NCBI GenBank assembly: GCA_019239425.1 | Contig: JAFAZX010000035.1 | Coordinates: forward strand, 17,925-81,924 | Source: Acidobacteriota bacterium | GTDB lineage: Bacteria; Acidobacteriota; Blastocatellia; Pyrinomonadales; Pyrinomonadaceae | Length of the DNA: 64,000 bases | Direction: 5' to 3' | Shown: positions 18,382 to 26,839 of the stretch, piece after piece | Position numbering within the stretch: position 1 is the stretch's first letter | How the letters are laid out: the number at the start of each line of letters is the position of its first letter | Position numbers and translations under genes: made by a program | Notes under the pieces: generated by a model | What the model was told of the DNA's origin: nothing | The model's input: only the letters and a program-made list of their open reading frames with translations | Databases searched by the model: none

Positions 18382-19803
18382 ATGCGGGAAGCAGTTCTTA
18401 TCGTAGAAGAGGATCAGACGGTCAGACACACACTCGCACGCGCGCTGAGCGGTTGGGGCTGCCCGCCGTTGGAGACGGCGACGGCCGCCGACGCGATAAA
18501 GTCTTTCGACAGCGAGCGCCCCGCCGTCGTGCTGCTCGACATGAACCTGTCCGGCGGCTCGTCGTGCGAAGTGCTGCGTGAGATAAAGGCGCGACGGCCG
18601 GACGCGTTAGTCATCCTCCTCACGGACGGCGTCCGCACTGAAGAGATCATGACCGCGCTGCGCTCGGGGGCGAGCGACTTCATCCGCAAGCCGGTCGACC
18701 TTGAAGAACTCGAAGTAAGAATCCGCCACGCCGTCGAGACTACGGACGCGCCAAAAGATGCGGCCCCCGCACACAGGGCGCGCGCCGTGAAGTTCGGCTT
18801 CGAGCAGATTGTCGGGCGCTCGCCCGCCATGCAGGAGATGCTGCGCCTCGCGCGCAAAGTGGCCGAGTCGGAAGTCTCCTCCGTGCTGTTGCAGGGCGAA
18901 TCGGGCACGGGCAAAGACCTCGTGGCGAAGGCCATCCACTGCGCCACGAAGCGCGCCGACCACGCGTTCGTCGCCATCAACTGCGCCGCCCTCCCTCCGG
19001 CCCTCATCGAGACGGAGCTGTTCGGCCACGAGAAGGGCGCGTTCACCGACGCCAAGGCGCGCAAGGAGGGGCTGCTCGAACAGGCCAACGGCGGCACCAT
19101 CTTCCTCGACGAAATCAGCGAGCTTGACATCAACCTCCAGGCGAAGCTCCTGCGCGTGCTCGAAGAGGGTTGCTATCGGCGCGTCGGCGGGCTCAAAGAC
19201 GTGACCTTCACGGCGCGCGTCCTCGCGGCGTCGAACCGCGACCTCCGTGCCGAGAGCGCGGCCGGGCGATTCCGCCCGGACCTCTACTACCGTCTCGCCG
19301 TCATCCAGATAGACATCCCGCGCCTCGCCGAGCGCGGCGGAGACGTGCGTCTCCTCGCCGAACACTTCGTCGCCCGCATCGGCCGCCGCGACATCCGCGG
19401 GCTCTCGCCGGAGGCCGTTTGCGCCTTCGAGTCCTACGACTGGCCGGGCAACGTGAGGGAGCTGCGCAACGTCGTCGAGCGCGCTCTCATACTCGAAGAC
19501 GGCGACCTGATTACGACGCGGTATCTGACGCCCGAGATCGTGCCAAACTCGGAAGGCGGGCATCCGGGTCGCGCCCGAGCGAGCGTGCTGGACGATGAGG
19601 CGACCGTCAGCCTCCCTGAAGACGGCGTCTCACTCGACGAGGTGGAGACCACGCTGCTCAGGCAGGCCCTCGCGCGCAGCGGCGGCAACCAGACCCACGC
19701 CGCCGAACTCCTCGGCATGTCCCGCGACAAGTTCCGCTACCGCATGAAAAAGCTCAATAACTCACCTCCGCATCGACGCGGGCCGAGTGAGCGGGCGCAT
19801 TAA
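18382..19803 (+). CDS. NtrC-family sigma54-dependent response regulator
   Basis: A 473-residue activator of sigma54-RNA polymerase. The receiver domain has phospho-acceptor D53 (VLLDMNLSGG). The AAA+ domain has Walker A GESGTGKD, Walker B GGTIFLDEISEL and the sigma54-contact loop GAFTDA in place of the more common GAFTGA. A Fis-type helix-turn-helix ends the protein (NQTHAAELLGMSRDKFRYRM). I chose the ATG at 18382 (MREAVLIVEED) since the receiver begins there; 19 upstream codons are open but not domain-like. No kinase gene is next to it. It lies directly upstream of a Usp gene and I infer that it drives the sigma54-type promoters of this island. Confidence 0.93.
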   Translation: MREAVLIVEEDQTVRHTLARALSGWGCPPLETATAADAIKSFDSERPAVVLLDMNLSGGSSCEVLREIKARRPDALVILLTDGVRTEEIMTALRSGASDFIRKPVDLEELEVRIRHAVETTDAPKDAAPAHRARAVKFGFEQIVGRSPAMQEMLRLARKVAESEVSSVLLQGESGTGKDLVAKAIHCATKRADHAFVAINCAALPPALIETELFGHEKGAFTDAKARKEGLLEQANGGTIFLDEISELDINLQAKLLRVLEEGCYRRVGGLKDVTFTARVLAASNRDLRAESAAGRFRPDLYYRLAVIQIDIPRLAERGGDVRLLAEHFVARIGRRDIRGLSPEAVCAFESYDWPGNVRELRNVVERALILEDGDLITTRYLTPEIVPNSEGGHPGRARASVLDDEATVSLPEDGVSLDEVETTLLRQALARSGGNQTHAAELLGMSRDKFRYRMKKLNNSPPHRRGPSERAH

Positions 19804-19829
19804 ACCAACCAACTACCCCGCGACTGCTC

Positions 19830-20042
19830 ATACCGACTTGCGAGATGGAACAAGGCCCCTCCTCGCTGGGAGCGCGGGACACCCTACAGCCCGCCTGAGC
19901 GCGCAGCGCGAAAGCTGAGAGACTTCAATACTCAACGTCGAGTTAAGGCGTCAGACGGTCAGCGCGCTCACGCGCGCTTGCGGGCAGGGATGCCCGCGCT
20001 CCCAGCGAAGAGCCGGCCTTATTTTAATCTGCAAGTCGGTAT
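19830..20042. mobile_element. MITE-like foldback element, copy 1
   Basis: A 213-bp element whose ends are inverted copies of each other: ATACCGACTTGC at the left, GCAAGTCGGTAT at the right, with arms of roughly 60 bp that include CGCTGGGAGCGCGGG. It has no coding capacity. Copy 2 lies at 26571-26780. It occupies most of the gap between the sigma54 activator and the first usp gene; the usp promoter begins 38 bp after it. Confidence 0.8.
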
Positions 20043-20079
20043 CACCACGCTCTGACTGCGAGCCTTTACGCCTCCACGG

Positions 20080-20095
20080 CGGCACACATTTTGCC
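20080..20095 (+). promoter_or_regulatory. Sigma54-type promoter of usp
   Basis: CGGCACACATTTTGCC: -24 GGCAC and -12 TTGC with exact GG-N10-GC spacing, compared with the consensus TGGCACG-N4-TTGC. Transcription would start near 20106, leaving about 40 nt before the ATG at 20147. Confidence 0.65.
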
Positions 20096-20146
20096 GTAAG
20101 CGAGAAGCCGAAGAGGAAGCTCACTGTCTTGGCGGAGGATTCACAG

Positions 20147-21085
20147 ATGTTGAGCGTTGAGCGCATTCTCTGTCCCGCGGGCTTGCCGCCCGAGCGCGAC
20201 GAGGCGCTCCGATACGCGGCGTCGCTCGCTCACGCCTACCACGCCAAGCTCTACGTGTGTCACTGCGCGAGCGCCTCCGCTCTGGTCACACTTCCCGGCG
20301 ACGGGGCGTGGCGCGGACAGGTCAGGGAGCGGTTGGCCGACTCACTGGCCCATTACCTTGGCCGCCCCGGCCGGCGGGATTTCCACTGGAAGGTGGTTGC
20401 CGGCGAGGCCGGCGGCGTCGTCGGGGCGGAGATCGTCCGCGTGGCGCGCGAGCAGCGCGCCGACCTGATCGTGATGCGCTCGCGGCGCGCGGACGCCGCC
20501 GCGCTGCTCGGCTCGACGGCCGAGCAGGTCTCGCGCACGGCGTCCTGCCCGGTGCTCGTCGTCCGCCCGCAGGAGCAGCCTCCGAACGGAGGGCGTGAGC
20601 GCGAGGTCGGGTTCCGGCGTGTGCTCGTCTCCCACGATTTCTCAAGCGGCTCGGAACTGGCCCTCTCTTACGCGCTCTCGATAGCACGAACGTACGGCGC
20701 AGAACTGCACCTGATACACGTCCTGCCCGAGTCGGACGCCGCCGGGCCGGAGATAGCCCGGATTGAGACGGGCCTCGACGGCCCTTACCACCGCACGATG
20801 CGACGGCTGCAAGCCTCTGTGCCCGGAGAGGTGTGTCTGGAATGTCGTGTGGTGTTTGCGGTGCGCCGCGGCAAGCCGTATCGAGAGGTGCTCGCATACG
20901 TCAGGGAGAAAGGGATAGACCTCGTGTGCGTGGGCGCGCTCGGGAGGGATTTCGGTCTTGAGACTCTCTTCGGCTCGAATGCCGACCGCATGCTGCGCCA
21001 GGCGCGCTGTCCCGTGCTCGTCGCGCGCCCGCTCATGCCTTCGACTTCAACGTCCCTCGATTCACGACTCGAAGCCGCGCGTTAG
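20147..21085 (+). CDS. Tandem universal stress protein
   Basis: A 312-residue cytoplasmic protein with two Usp domains. Domain 1 covers about residues 4-148 and ends with the nucleotide-binding-type segment LLGSTAEQVSRTASCPVLVV. Domain 2 covers about 160-300 and ends LFGSNADRMLRQARCPVLVA. Both have the G-x2-G-x9-G(S/T)-like region, so ATP binding is plausible. I chose the ATG at 20147 because GGAGG lies 8 nt upstream; the TTG at 20129 is upstream of that ribosome site. It lies downstream of the NtrC-type regulator behind a sigma54-type promoter, is convergent with the aldo/keto reductase, and a second tandem Usp lies in the chaperone operon. Confidence 0.92.
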   Translation: MLSVERILCPAGLPPERDEALRYAASLAHAYHAKLYVCHCASASALVTLPGDGAWRGQVRERLADSLAHYLGRPGRRDFHWKVVAGEAGGVVGAEIVRVAREQRADLIVMRSRRADAAALLGSTAEQVSRTASCPVLVVRPQEQPPNGGREREVGFRRVLVSHDFSSGSELALSYALSIARTYGAELHLIHVLPESDAAGPEIARIETGLDGPYHRTMRRLQASVPGEVCLECRVVFAVRRGKPYREVLAYVREKGIDLVCVGALGRDFGLETLFGSNADRMLRQARCPVLVARPLMPSTSTSLDSRLEAAR

Positions 21086-21164
21086 GTTATCTCACATGAT
21101 CCTGTATGCCGTTCAAGCGCTGGGTGTTTTCACCACCCTGTTGGGTGATTTGCCGCTCTACGGC

Positions 21165-22004
21165 CTATAGGGTGGGAAGCTCGCGGGGGCGTGGGCCGCG
21201 CGGGAAGGCTTCGGCGAGACGCGCGAGTTCGGCTTCGGTCAGGTGGAGGTCGCCGGCGGCGGCGTTATCTTCGGCATGTTCGGGGCTGCCGGCCTTCGGG
21301 ATCGTGAAAGTAAAAGGCCAACGCAGCAGGAACCGCAGCGCTACCTGTCGAGGGGTCGCGCCGTGTGCGTCGGCGATATCTTGCAGCACGCGACCGCCCT
21401 TCGTGCGCGGGCCGGGGAACTCCCCGTGACCGAACGGGCTGTAGGCGACGACGGCGACGCCGTGCTTCCCACACCAGGGGAGCACGGCGTGTTCTACGGC
21501 GCGCTCTTGCAGATGGTAGAGAACCTGATTGCAGGTTATGTGGCCCGCGCCGACAATCTCGAAAGCCTCTTCGAGATCGGGCACGTCGAAGTTGCTGACG
21601 CCCCACGAGAGAATCTTCCCGTCGCGTCGGAGTTGGCCGAATGCGTCGAACGTTTCTTCGAGCGGATACCGGCCGCGCCAGTGCAGGAGGTAGCAGTCGA
21701 GCCGGTCGGTCTTCAGGCGTGCGAGCGAGCGTTCGCACGCCGCCACCGTCCCTCTTCGCGAGGCGTTTTCGGGTAGCACTTTGGAGACGAGGAAGACCTC
21801 ATCGCGCCGCCCCGCGATGGCCTCGGCGACCATCTCTTCGGCGTCGCCGTACATCTCGGCGGTGTCTATGTGGGTCATGCCGAGGTCGAGGCCGCGGCGC
21901 AAGGCGGCGACCGCCCGTACACGCTCGCCCTCATCAATCTTCCACGTCCCCTGACCGATGACCGCGACCATGCTTTCGGTGGGGCCAAACCGGCGTCGTT
22001 CCAT
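21165..22004 (-). CDS. Aldo/keto reductase
   Basis: A 279-residue NADPH-dependent reductase of small aldehydes and ketones, with the AKR TIM-barrel signatures: HIDTAEMYG (catalytic Asp and Tyr), VSKVLP (catalytic Lys), LLHWRG (catalytic His), and IPKAGSPEHAEDNAAA for NADPH binding near the C-terminus. The ATG at 22004 (MERRRFG) has GGAGG 6 nt upstream; the preceding 12 codons are not conserved. It follows the FAD oxidoreductase gene by 25 bp on the same strand, forming an operon UBP zinc finger, oxidoreductase, AKR. The context suggests a role in electrophile or carbonyl detoxification. Confidence 0.93.
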   Translation of the reverse strand: MERRRFGPTESMVAVIGQGTWKIDEGERVRAVAALRRGLDLGMTHIDTAEMYGDAEEMVAEAIAGRRDEVFLVSKVLPENASRRGTVAACERSLARLKTDRLDCYLLHWRGRYPLEETFDAFGQLRRDGKILSWGVSNFDVPDLEEAFEIVGAGHITCNQVLYHLQERAVEHAVLPWCGKHGVAVVAYSPFGHGEFPGPRTKGGRVLQDIADAHGATPRQVALRFLLRWPFTFTIPKAGSPEHAEDNAAAGDLHLTEAELARLAEAFPRGPRPRELPTL

Positions 22005-22029
22005 ACTTGTCCTCCGCCAACGGGTTCGT

Positions 22030-23709
22030 TCACATCTCACCCAGGTACTGATGCACTAACATGACGGCCATCGCCCCTTCGCCGACGGCCGAGGCGACGC
22101 GCTTGGCCGAGCCCGCACGCACGTCGCCGGCGGCGAACACGCCCGCGTGGGTCGTCTCCAAAAGGTACGGCTGCCGTCGCGCCGTCCAGCGGGAGGATTG
22201 CGCCGCGGCCGGCCCCGTCTGGACGTAACCCTTGTCGTCCCGCTCGATCTCTTCCGGGAGCCAGTCGGCGCGGGGCGTCGCCCCGATGAAGCAGAAGAGC
22301 GCGGGAGTTTTCAGCGTCCGCGTCTCGCCCGTCTTGTTGTTGACGACCTCGACTTCGCGGAGATGGCCGTCGCCGCGCATCTGCTTGACCTGTGTGTTGA
22401 GCAGCACCTCGATGTTGGGCGTCTGCTCAATCCGCCGCACCAGATAGGCCGACATGTCCTTGTGCAAATTATCGCCGCGTACGAGGAGGTAGACCTTGCG
22501 CGCGATACCCGAGAGGAAGACGGCCGCCTGCCCGGCGGAGTTGCCGCCGCCGACGACTATGACCTCCGCCCCGCGGCAGAGCGGCGCTTCGGTCGTGGTC
22601 GCGGCGTAGTAGACGCCTGAGCCCTCGAACTCCTCACACCCTTCGGCGACGAGACGGCGGTAGTCGCAACCTGTGGCAATCAAAAGGCACTTGGCCGTGA
22701 CCGCCTCGCCGTCGTCCATCTTCAGCACCGGGTAATCGTTCTCGAAAGTGAGGCCGACGACGGGCGTGGGGACAGGCAGTTGCGCCCCGAACTTGCCGGC
22801 CTGCACGACGGCGCGCTCGGCCAACTCCCGGCCGGTGATGCCGGTGGGGAAGCCGAGATAGTTTTCGATCCTCATGCTCCGGCCCGCCTGCCCGCCCGGC
22901 CCGGCGCGCTCAAGGACTAAAGTTTTCAGACCTTCGGAGGCGCCGTAGACGGCCGCGGCCAGCCCGGCCGGGCCGGCCCCGACCACGACCAGGTCATAGA
23001 CCTTATGCTCCAGCGGGCGGCGGATGCCGAGGGCCTCCGCCAGCTCGCGGTCGGACGGGTTACGCAGGAGCAGTTTGCGGCCCCACGCGACCACGGGGGT
23101 GTCGGCTTCGCTCACGCCGAACTGCTTGAGCAGTTGTTTCACCTGCGGGTCGGTCTCAAGGTCGAGCCACGTATACGGCACGCGGTTGCGCGTCAGGAAG
23201 TCGCGGACGCGGTGTGTGTCGCGCGAGTAGCGCGAGCCGATCACGCGCAGCCCCGTGAAGTGCCCCGGCTCGCGCAGGAGTTGCCGCCGCGCGATGAACG
23301 CCTGAAGGATAACGTCGCCCAGGTCGGGGAAGCGATTGATAATCTCCCGCACGCCCTCGGACGAAACCACGTAGGCTTCGCAGTCGCCCCGCGCGACGGC
23401 CGAGACGAGCGAAGGCCCGCCTGTCAGGTGCGACACGTCGCCGGTGAACTCCCCCGGCCCGTGGACTGTGATGACCTTCGGCTCGTCGCCCGACTCATCC
23501 ACGACCTCAATCTCGCCGCTGCGGACGACGAAGAACTTGAAGTCGCGCTCGCCCGCCTCGATGAGCTTCTGCCCCGAAGCATAACGCTTGAGCGTCGCCC
23601 CGCCGCAACGCGCGAGCGCGTTCATCTGCGCCTCGTCGAGCTTCGGAAAGGCGACGGCGTCCAGGTCGTGCTCGGCCGGACTTCCATTCGACTCAGGCAT
23701 AGTTTTCAT
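22030..23709 (-). CDS. cNMP-binding, thioredoxin-reductase-like FAD oxidoreductase lacking redox cysteines
   Basis: A 559-residue three-part protein. Residues 20-145 form a cyclic-nucleotide-binding domain (HGPGEFTGDVSHLTGGPS). Residues 150-230 are a glutaredoxin/thioredoxin-like fold in which the usual CxxC is replaced by SRYSRDT. Residues 235-555 are a thioredoxin-reductase-type FAD/NAD(P)H domain: GAGPAGLAAAVYG for FAD, GGGNSAGQAAVF for NAD(P)H, and a terminal GVFAAGDVR. The CxxC expected before the NADPH motif is absent (AATTTEAPLC), so it cannot reduce thioredoxin by the usual route. The gene overlaps the UBP zinc-finger gene by 17 bp, or by 8 bp if the ATG at 23700 is used. Fusions of this type recur next to UBP zinc fingers; the reaction is unknown. 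Confidence 0.88.
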   Translation of the reverse strand: MKTMPESNGSPAEHDLDAVAFPKLDEAQMNALARCGGATLKRYASGQKLIEAGERDFKFFVVRSGEIEVVDESGDEPKVITVHGPGEFTGDVSHLTGGPSLVSAVARGDCEAYVVSSEGVREIINRFPDLGDVILQAFIARRQLLREPGHFTGLRVIGSRYSRDTHRVRDFLTRNRVPYTWLDLETDPQVKQLLKQFGVSEADTPVVAWGRKLLLRNPSDRELAEALGIRRPLEHKVYDLVVVGAGPAGLAAAVYGASEGLKTLVLERAGPGGQAGRSMRIENYLGFPTGITGRELAERAVVQAGKFGAQLPVPTPVVGLTFENDYPVLKMDDGEAVTAKCLLIATGCDYRRLVAEGCEEFEGSGVYYAATTTEAPLCRGAEVIVVGGGNSAGQAAVFLSGIARKVYLLVRGDNLHKDMSAYLVRRIEQTPNIEVLLNTQVKQMRGDGHLREVEVVNNKTGETRTLKTPALFCFIGATPRADWLPEEIERDDKGYVQTGPAAAQSSRWTARRQPYLLETTHAGVFAAGDVRAGSAKRVASAVGEGAMAVMLVHQYLGEM

Positions 23710-23944
23710 CCACGTAGCACCAGCGCCAGTTCTCTCCCGGCTCGAAGGAGCGGACTATCGGGTGCCCGCTCGCGTGGGAGTGTCTCCGCGCGTGCCGGTT
23801 CGGAGAGGAGTCGCAGCAGCCGACGTGGCCGCACGTCAGGCACAGGCGCAGGTGCACCCACGGCGAGCCGATTTTCAAGCACTCCTCGCAGCCGTCGGCG
23901 CTCGGCGTGACGTGTCGGATATAAATCAGGTGCGGGTCGGCCAT
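23693..23944 (-). CDS. UBP-type zinc-finger protein
   Basis: An 83-residue protein consisting of a single UBP zinc finger: CEECLKIG, LRLCLTCGHVGCCDSSPNRHARRHSHASGHPI, with the usual Cys and His ligands, and a final WRWCYVDE. In eukaryotes this fold binds the ubiquitin C-terminus; bacterial copies have no known ligand. It is translationally coupled to the cNMP-binding oxidoreductase through overlapping reading frames, suggesting that the two work together, perhaps with this protein as substrate carrier or regulator. Confidence 0.88.
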   Translation of the reverse strand: MADPHLIYIRHVTPSADGCEECLKIGSPWVHLRLCLTCGHVGCCDSSPNRHARRHSHASGHPIVRSFEPGENWRWCYVDENYA

Positions 23945-24008
23945 GTCGTCTACCTCACATACAGACCGGCGCGGCGTCGGCTGCTCTTCGAAACATCTTC
24001 ATCGACAT

Positions 24009-24311
24009 TCAGCCGGGCAGCTTGAACGCCAGAACGTCCGCCTGCTCGATGACGGGCGGCTCTACAAAAAGCTCCTCGGCCCTCGCCTTCAGCGCCTCGG
24101 CGACTTTACCCGCGAGGTGCGCCCGCCGGCCCTCCTCGTCCGGGAAGGCGTCGAAGATTGCGTAGGTCGCAGGGCCGAGGCGGATGGCAAACCAGCAGAG
24201 CGTATCAGGCTCCTCCTCGACCAGATGTAGTCCGCCGTGGAGGAAGGTCTCCACCGCCTCCTCCTTCGAGGGTTTCGCTTCCAACCGAACGAGCAGCGCG
24301 ACCTTGACCAT
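24009..24311 (-). CDS. Antibiotic biosynthesis monooxygenase (ABM) domain protein
   Basis: A 100-residue dimeric alpha/beta-barrel protein of the ABM or putative quinol monooxygenase family: VALLVRLEAKPSKEEAVETFL, then PDTLCWFAIRLGPATYAIFDAFPDEEGRRAHLAG. Members oxidise quinols or degrade small aromatic compounds without cofactor; the substrate here is not known. AGGAGG lies 6 nt before the ATG. The gene lies 64 bp upstream of the UBP gene and downstream of the metallothionein, all on the minus strand. The shared 21-bp motif lies in its upstream region. Confidence 0.85.
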   Translation of the reverse strand: MVKVALLVRLEAKPSKEEAVETFLHGGLHLVEEEPDTLCWFAIRLGPATYAIFDAFPDEEGRRAHLAGKVAEALKARAEELFVEPPVIEQADVLAFKLPG

Positions 24312-24385
24312 TTCAGACCTCCTTAGTTCGACAAAGCCTTCGACTCACCCACGGCCGGACGCCCGTCCGTCGGGTGGGCGAGAAG

Positions 24386-24406
24386 GCCCACTGGGTGAAA
24401 TGACCC
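24386..24406 (-). promoter_or_regulatory. Shared 21-bp motif, copy 1
   Basis: On the minus strand this reads GGGTCATTTCACCCA, then G, then TGGGC. Copy 2 at 27543-27563 differs only in the base after the first block. The motif contains GGGT-N6-ACCC and CCCA-N-TGGG symmetries. It lies 75 bp upstream of the monooxygenase ATG and about 260 bp upstream of the aldehyde dehydrogenase promoter. Confidence 0.5.
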
Positions 24407-24423
24407 ATCAGTGTTCACCCGAA

Positions 24424-24585
24424 TCAGCCGTGTGCAACATCGCGGCAGGGCTCGTGCCCGCAACGGCAAGTGACTACGGCGACGCCCTCCGCGTCACGGC
24501 AGTACTCGCTGCAATAATCCTCGCCCGCCTGAACCTCACAATGGCAACTGAAGTGTGCACACTCATCTCGCTTCTGCTTTTCCAT
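24424..24585 (-). CDS. Bacterial metallothionein
   Basis: A 53-residue cysteine-rich protein that fits the bacterial SmtA/BmtA-type metallothioneins, which bind Zn, Cd or Cu in a thiolate cluster. There are eight Cys (9, 14, 16, 25, 29, 40, 42, 47) and four His; the order CAHFSCHC, YCSEYC and CRCGHEPC follows the family pattern. I chose the ATG at 24585 (MEKQKRDEC), with a run of G (GAGGGGGGAAG) upstream; the frame is open for 63 more codons but these are not protein-like. It is transcribed away from the aldehyde dehydrogenase and towards the monooxygenase. Confidence 0.85.
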   Translation of the reverse strand: MEKQKRDECAHFSCHCEVQAGEDYCSEYCRDAEGVAVVTCRCGHEPCRDVAHG

Positions 24586-24663
24586 GATGCTTCCCCCCTC
24601 GCTCAACTCGCCAAAGCACTCAAGAAGCGTTCCGCTGCGACGCGGCGGCTCTCGAACCATTGG

Positions 24664-24679
24664 TGGAACGATGCTTGCC
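24664..24679 (+). promoter_or_regulatory. Sigma54-type promoter of the aldehyde dehydrogenase
   Basis: TGGAACGATGCTTGCC matches TGGCACG-N4-TTGC with one mismatch in the -24 element and exact GG-N10-GC spacing. The predicted start near 24690 leaves about 87 nt before the ATG at 24777. Confidence 0.6.
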
Positions 24680-24776
24680 CCTCGGACGCAGCACAGACGA
24701 AACGAACACGCACATCCACGCTGCCTTCCCGTGCTGTCGAAGCGGGATGTGAGACGAAGGAGACGAAGCGACAATC

Positions 24777-26279
24777 ATGGCAGAGACAGGATCGGCGGCG
24801 ACCGCGCGGACGGAACCGTTACCCTTCGACGGATTCGACAAGATGTTTCTGAACGGCGAGTGGCGTCAGGGACGAAGCGAGAAGATTTCCGAAGACCTCG
24901 ACCCCTACACGGGCGAGGTTCTGGTGCGCATCCCGCTGGCCGACGAGCGCGACCTCGACGAGGCGTTCGCCGCCGCCGCGTCGGCGCAGGAGAGTTGGGG
25001 GAACACTCCCCCGGCCGAACGCGCGGGCATAATCAGGGGCGCGGCCGCCATCATGGAGGAGCGGCGCGAGGAGCTGGTGGGCTGGCTCATACGCGAGTCG
25101 GGCAGCACGCGCATCAAGGCCGAAGTCGAGTGGCAGTTCGCACACGCCGTCACGCTCGAAGCCTCGACCTTCCCGGCGCGCGCCGACGGGATGATTCTGC
25201 CCGTAGACATCCCCGGCAAGGAGTCGCGCGTCTACCGGCGGCCGGTCGGCGTGGTCGGCATGATCAGCCCCTGGAACTTTCCGCTGCACCTCAGCAGCCG
25301 CTCGGTCGCCCCCGCGCTCGCGCTCGGCAACACGGTCGTCGTCAAGCCGGCCTCGGACACGCCCGTCACCGGCGGGCTGCTGCTTGCGAAAATCTACGAG
25401 GAGGCGGGATTGCCGGCCGGTGTGCTGAACGTCGTCGTCGGGTCGGGAAGCGTCATCGGCGACGCGTTCGTCAAGCACCCCGTTCCGCGCGTCATCTCAT
25501 TCACCGGCTCGACGGAAGTCGGGAGGCGCATCGCCGAACTCGCCGCGCAAAGTCCAATCCTCAAGAGGGTTGTGCTCGAACTTGGCGGCAACTCCCCGTG
25601 CGTCGTCCTCGACGACGCGGACATCGACCTCGCCTCGCGCATCGCCCTGTTCGGTAAGTTCCTGCACCAGGGCCAAATCTGCATGGCGATTAACCGCCTC
25701 ATCGTTGACGAGAAGGTCTTCGACGACTTCGTCGATGCCTTCGTGGCCGGCGTCAGCGCGATGAAGGTCGGCGACCCCTCCGACGGGCGCACCGTGGTCG
25801 GGCCTCTCATCAACCGGCAGCAGTTGGAGAAGCTGCAACGGCACATCGAGCAGGCGCGGAGTGAGGGCGCGCGAGAGTTGGCCGGCGGCGGCGCGGAGGG
25901 ACTCGTCCTCCCGCCACACGTCTTCGACCACGTGACGAACAACATGACAATCGCGCGCGAAGAGATGTTCGGCCCCGTGGTCGGCCTCATCAAGGTGCGC
26001 GGCGACGAGGAGGCGCTGGCGGCGGCGAACGACACTTCCTACGGCCTTTCGGCGGCGGTCGTGACGCGCGACGCCGAGCGCGGGCTGAAGTTCGCGCGGC
26101 GCGTGCAGGCCGGGATGACGCACGTCAACGACTCGCCGGTCAACGACCTCCCGAACTGCCCCTTCGGCGGCGAGAAGAACAGCGGCCTCGGCCGCTACAA
26201 CGGCCGCTGGTCAATCGAGGAGTTCACCACCGTCCAATGGGTCTCCGTCCAGCACGAGCCGCCGCGGTATCCGTTCTAA
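24777..26279 (+). CDS. Aldehyde dehydrogenase
   Basis: A 500-residue NAD(P)+-dependent dehydrogenase that oxidises aldehydes to acids. The nucleophile is C302 ([10 protein letters not shown]) and the general base is E268 (LELGGNSP); the cofactor motif [10 protein letters not shown] and the oxyanion Asn in SPWNFPL are present. Length is typical. The sequence is closest in flavour to benzaldehyde/vanillin dehydrogenase-type enzymes ([17 protein letters not shown]), but the substrate cannot be told. It is divergent from the metallothionein, follows a sigma54-type promoter and, with the aldo/keto reductase, makes the island's aldehyde-detoxifying pair. Confidence 0.95.
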   Translation: MAETGSAATARTEPLPFDGFDKMFLNGEWRQGRSEKISEDLDPYTGEVLVRIPLADERDLDEAFAAAASAQESWGNTPPAERAGIIRGAAAIMEERREELVGWLIRESGSTRIKAEVEWQFAHAVTLEASTFPARADGMILPVDIPGKESRVYRRPVGVVGMISPWNFPLHLSSRSVAPALALGNTVVVKPASDTPVTGGLLLAKIYEEAGLPAGVLNVVVGSGSVIGDAFVKHPVPRVISFTGSTEVGRRIAELAAQSPILKRVVLELGGNSPCVVLDDADIDLASRIALFGKFLHQGQICMAINRLIVDEKVFDDFVDAFVAGVSAMKVGDPSDGRTVVGPLINRQQLEKLQRHIEQARSEGARELAGGGAEGLVLPPHVFDHVTNNMTIAREEMFGPVVGLIKVRGDEEALAAANDTSYGLSAAVVTRDAERGLKFARRVQAGMTHVNDSPVNDLPNCPFGGEKNSGLGRYNGRWSIEEFTTVQWVSVQHEPPRYPF

Positions 26280-26319
26280 ACTCGTCGCGTGAAGCCGGAA
26301 GGTGGAGGTTCAAACTCAA

Positions 26320-26496
26320 ATGAGCAACAAGCGCCCTGACGAAGACAACGCGATTGACGAGGAAGTTGACACCGCCCTGGAGGAGACGTTCCCGGCCAGC
26401 GACCCGCCGTCGTGGACGCTCGGCACAGACCACCCGGTCGAGACTAAGGGCCGGCCGGATGGCTCCGAGAGTCAGGATGAAGACACAAGCGAATGA
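26320..26496 (+). CDS. Small acidic conserved protein
   Basis: A 58-residue, very acidic protein with the segment EVDTALEETFPASDPPSWTLG, a short conserved motif that I recognise from many small uncharacterised bacterial proteins. There is no signal peptide or membrane helix, and it is probably disordered. GGAGG lies about 11 nt before the ATG at 26320; a GTG at 26302 is the alternative start. It lies 40 bp after the aldehyde dehydrogenase and may be co-transcribed with it. Confidence 0.65.
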   Translation: MSNKRPDEDNAIDEEVDTALEETFPASDPPSWTLGTDHPVETKGRPDGSESQDEDTSE

Positions 26497-26570
26497 AACC
26501 CGATGGATAACCGTCCCCTTCACCTTCATCTGCGGTCGGACGGCGCTCGCGCTCCTCTTCAGAACTTATA

Positions 26571-26780
26571 ATACCGCCTTGCAGATTGAGATAAGGCCCC
26601 TTCTCGCTGGGAGCGCGGGCATCCCTGCCCGCCTGAGCGCGTGAGCGCGAAGGCCGTGAGACTTAATGCCTCAACGGTGAGGTAAGACGCGAGACTGTCA
26701 GCGCGCTTGCGCGCGCTTGCGGGCAGGGATGCCCGCGCTCCCAGCTTTAAGCAGCCTTATTTCAATCTGCAAGTCGGTAT
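26571..26780. mobile_element. MITE-like foldback element, copy 2
   Basis: A 210-bp near-copy of the element at 19830. The first and last 62 bases are inverted repeats with about eight mismatches (ATACCG at the left, CGGTAT at the right; shared core CTGGGAGCGCGGGCATCC). It lies between the small acidic gene and the end of grpE, where the 26497-26839 gap holds nothing else. Confidence 0.8.
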
Positions 26781-26839
26781 AAGCTGCACGCTAGGGGAAG
26801 CGAGTCCGCAAGCACACCCGCGAATGTAAGACGAGACAT

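Noticed and set aside
22030..23709. Annotation as a true thioredoxin reductase
   Set aside because: The redox-active CxxC is absent from both the thioredoxin-like and the reductase-like domains.
24310..24400. A GG-N10-GC site before the monooxygenase gene on the minus strand
   Set aside because: Spacing fits but neither the -24 (GGGTGAG) nor the -12 (AGGCT) element resembles the sigma54 consensus, and it would leave a very short leader.
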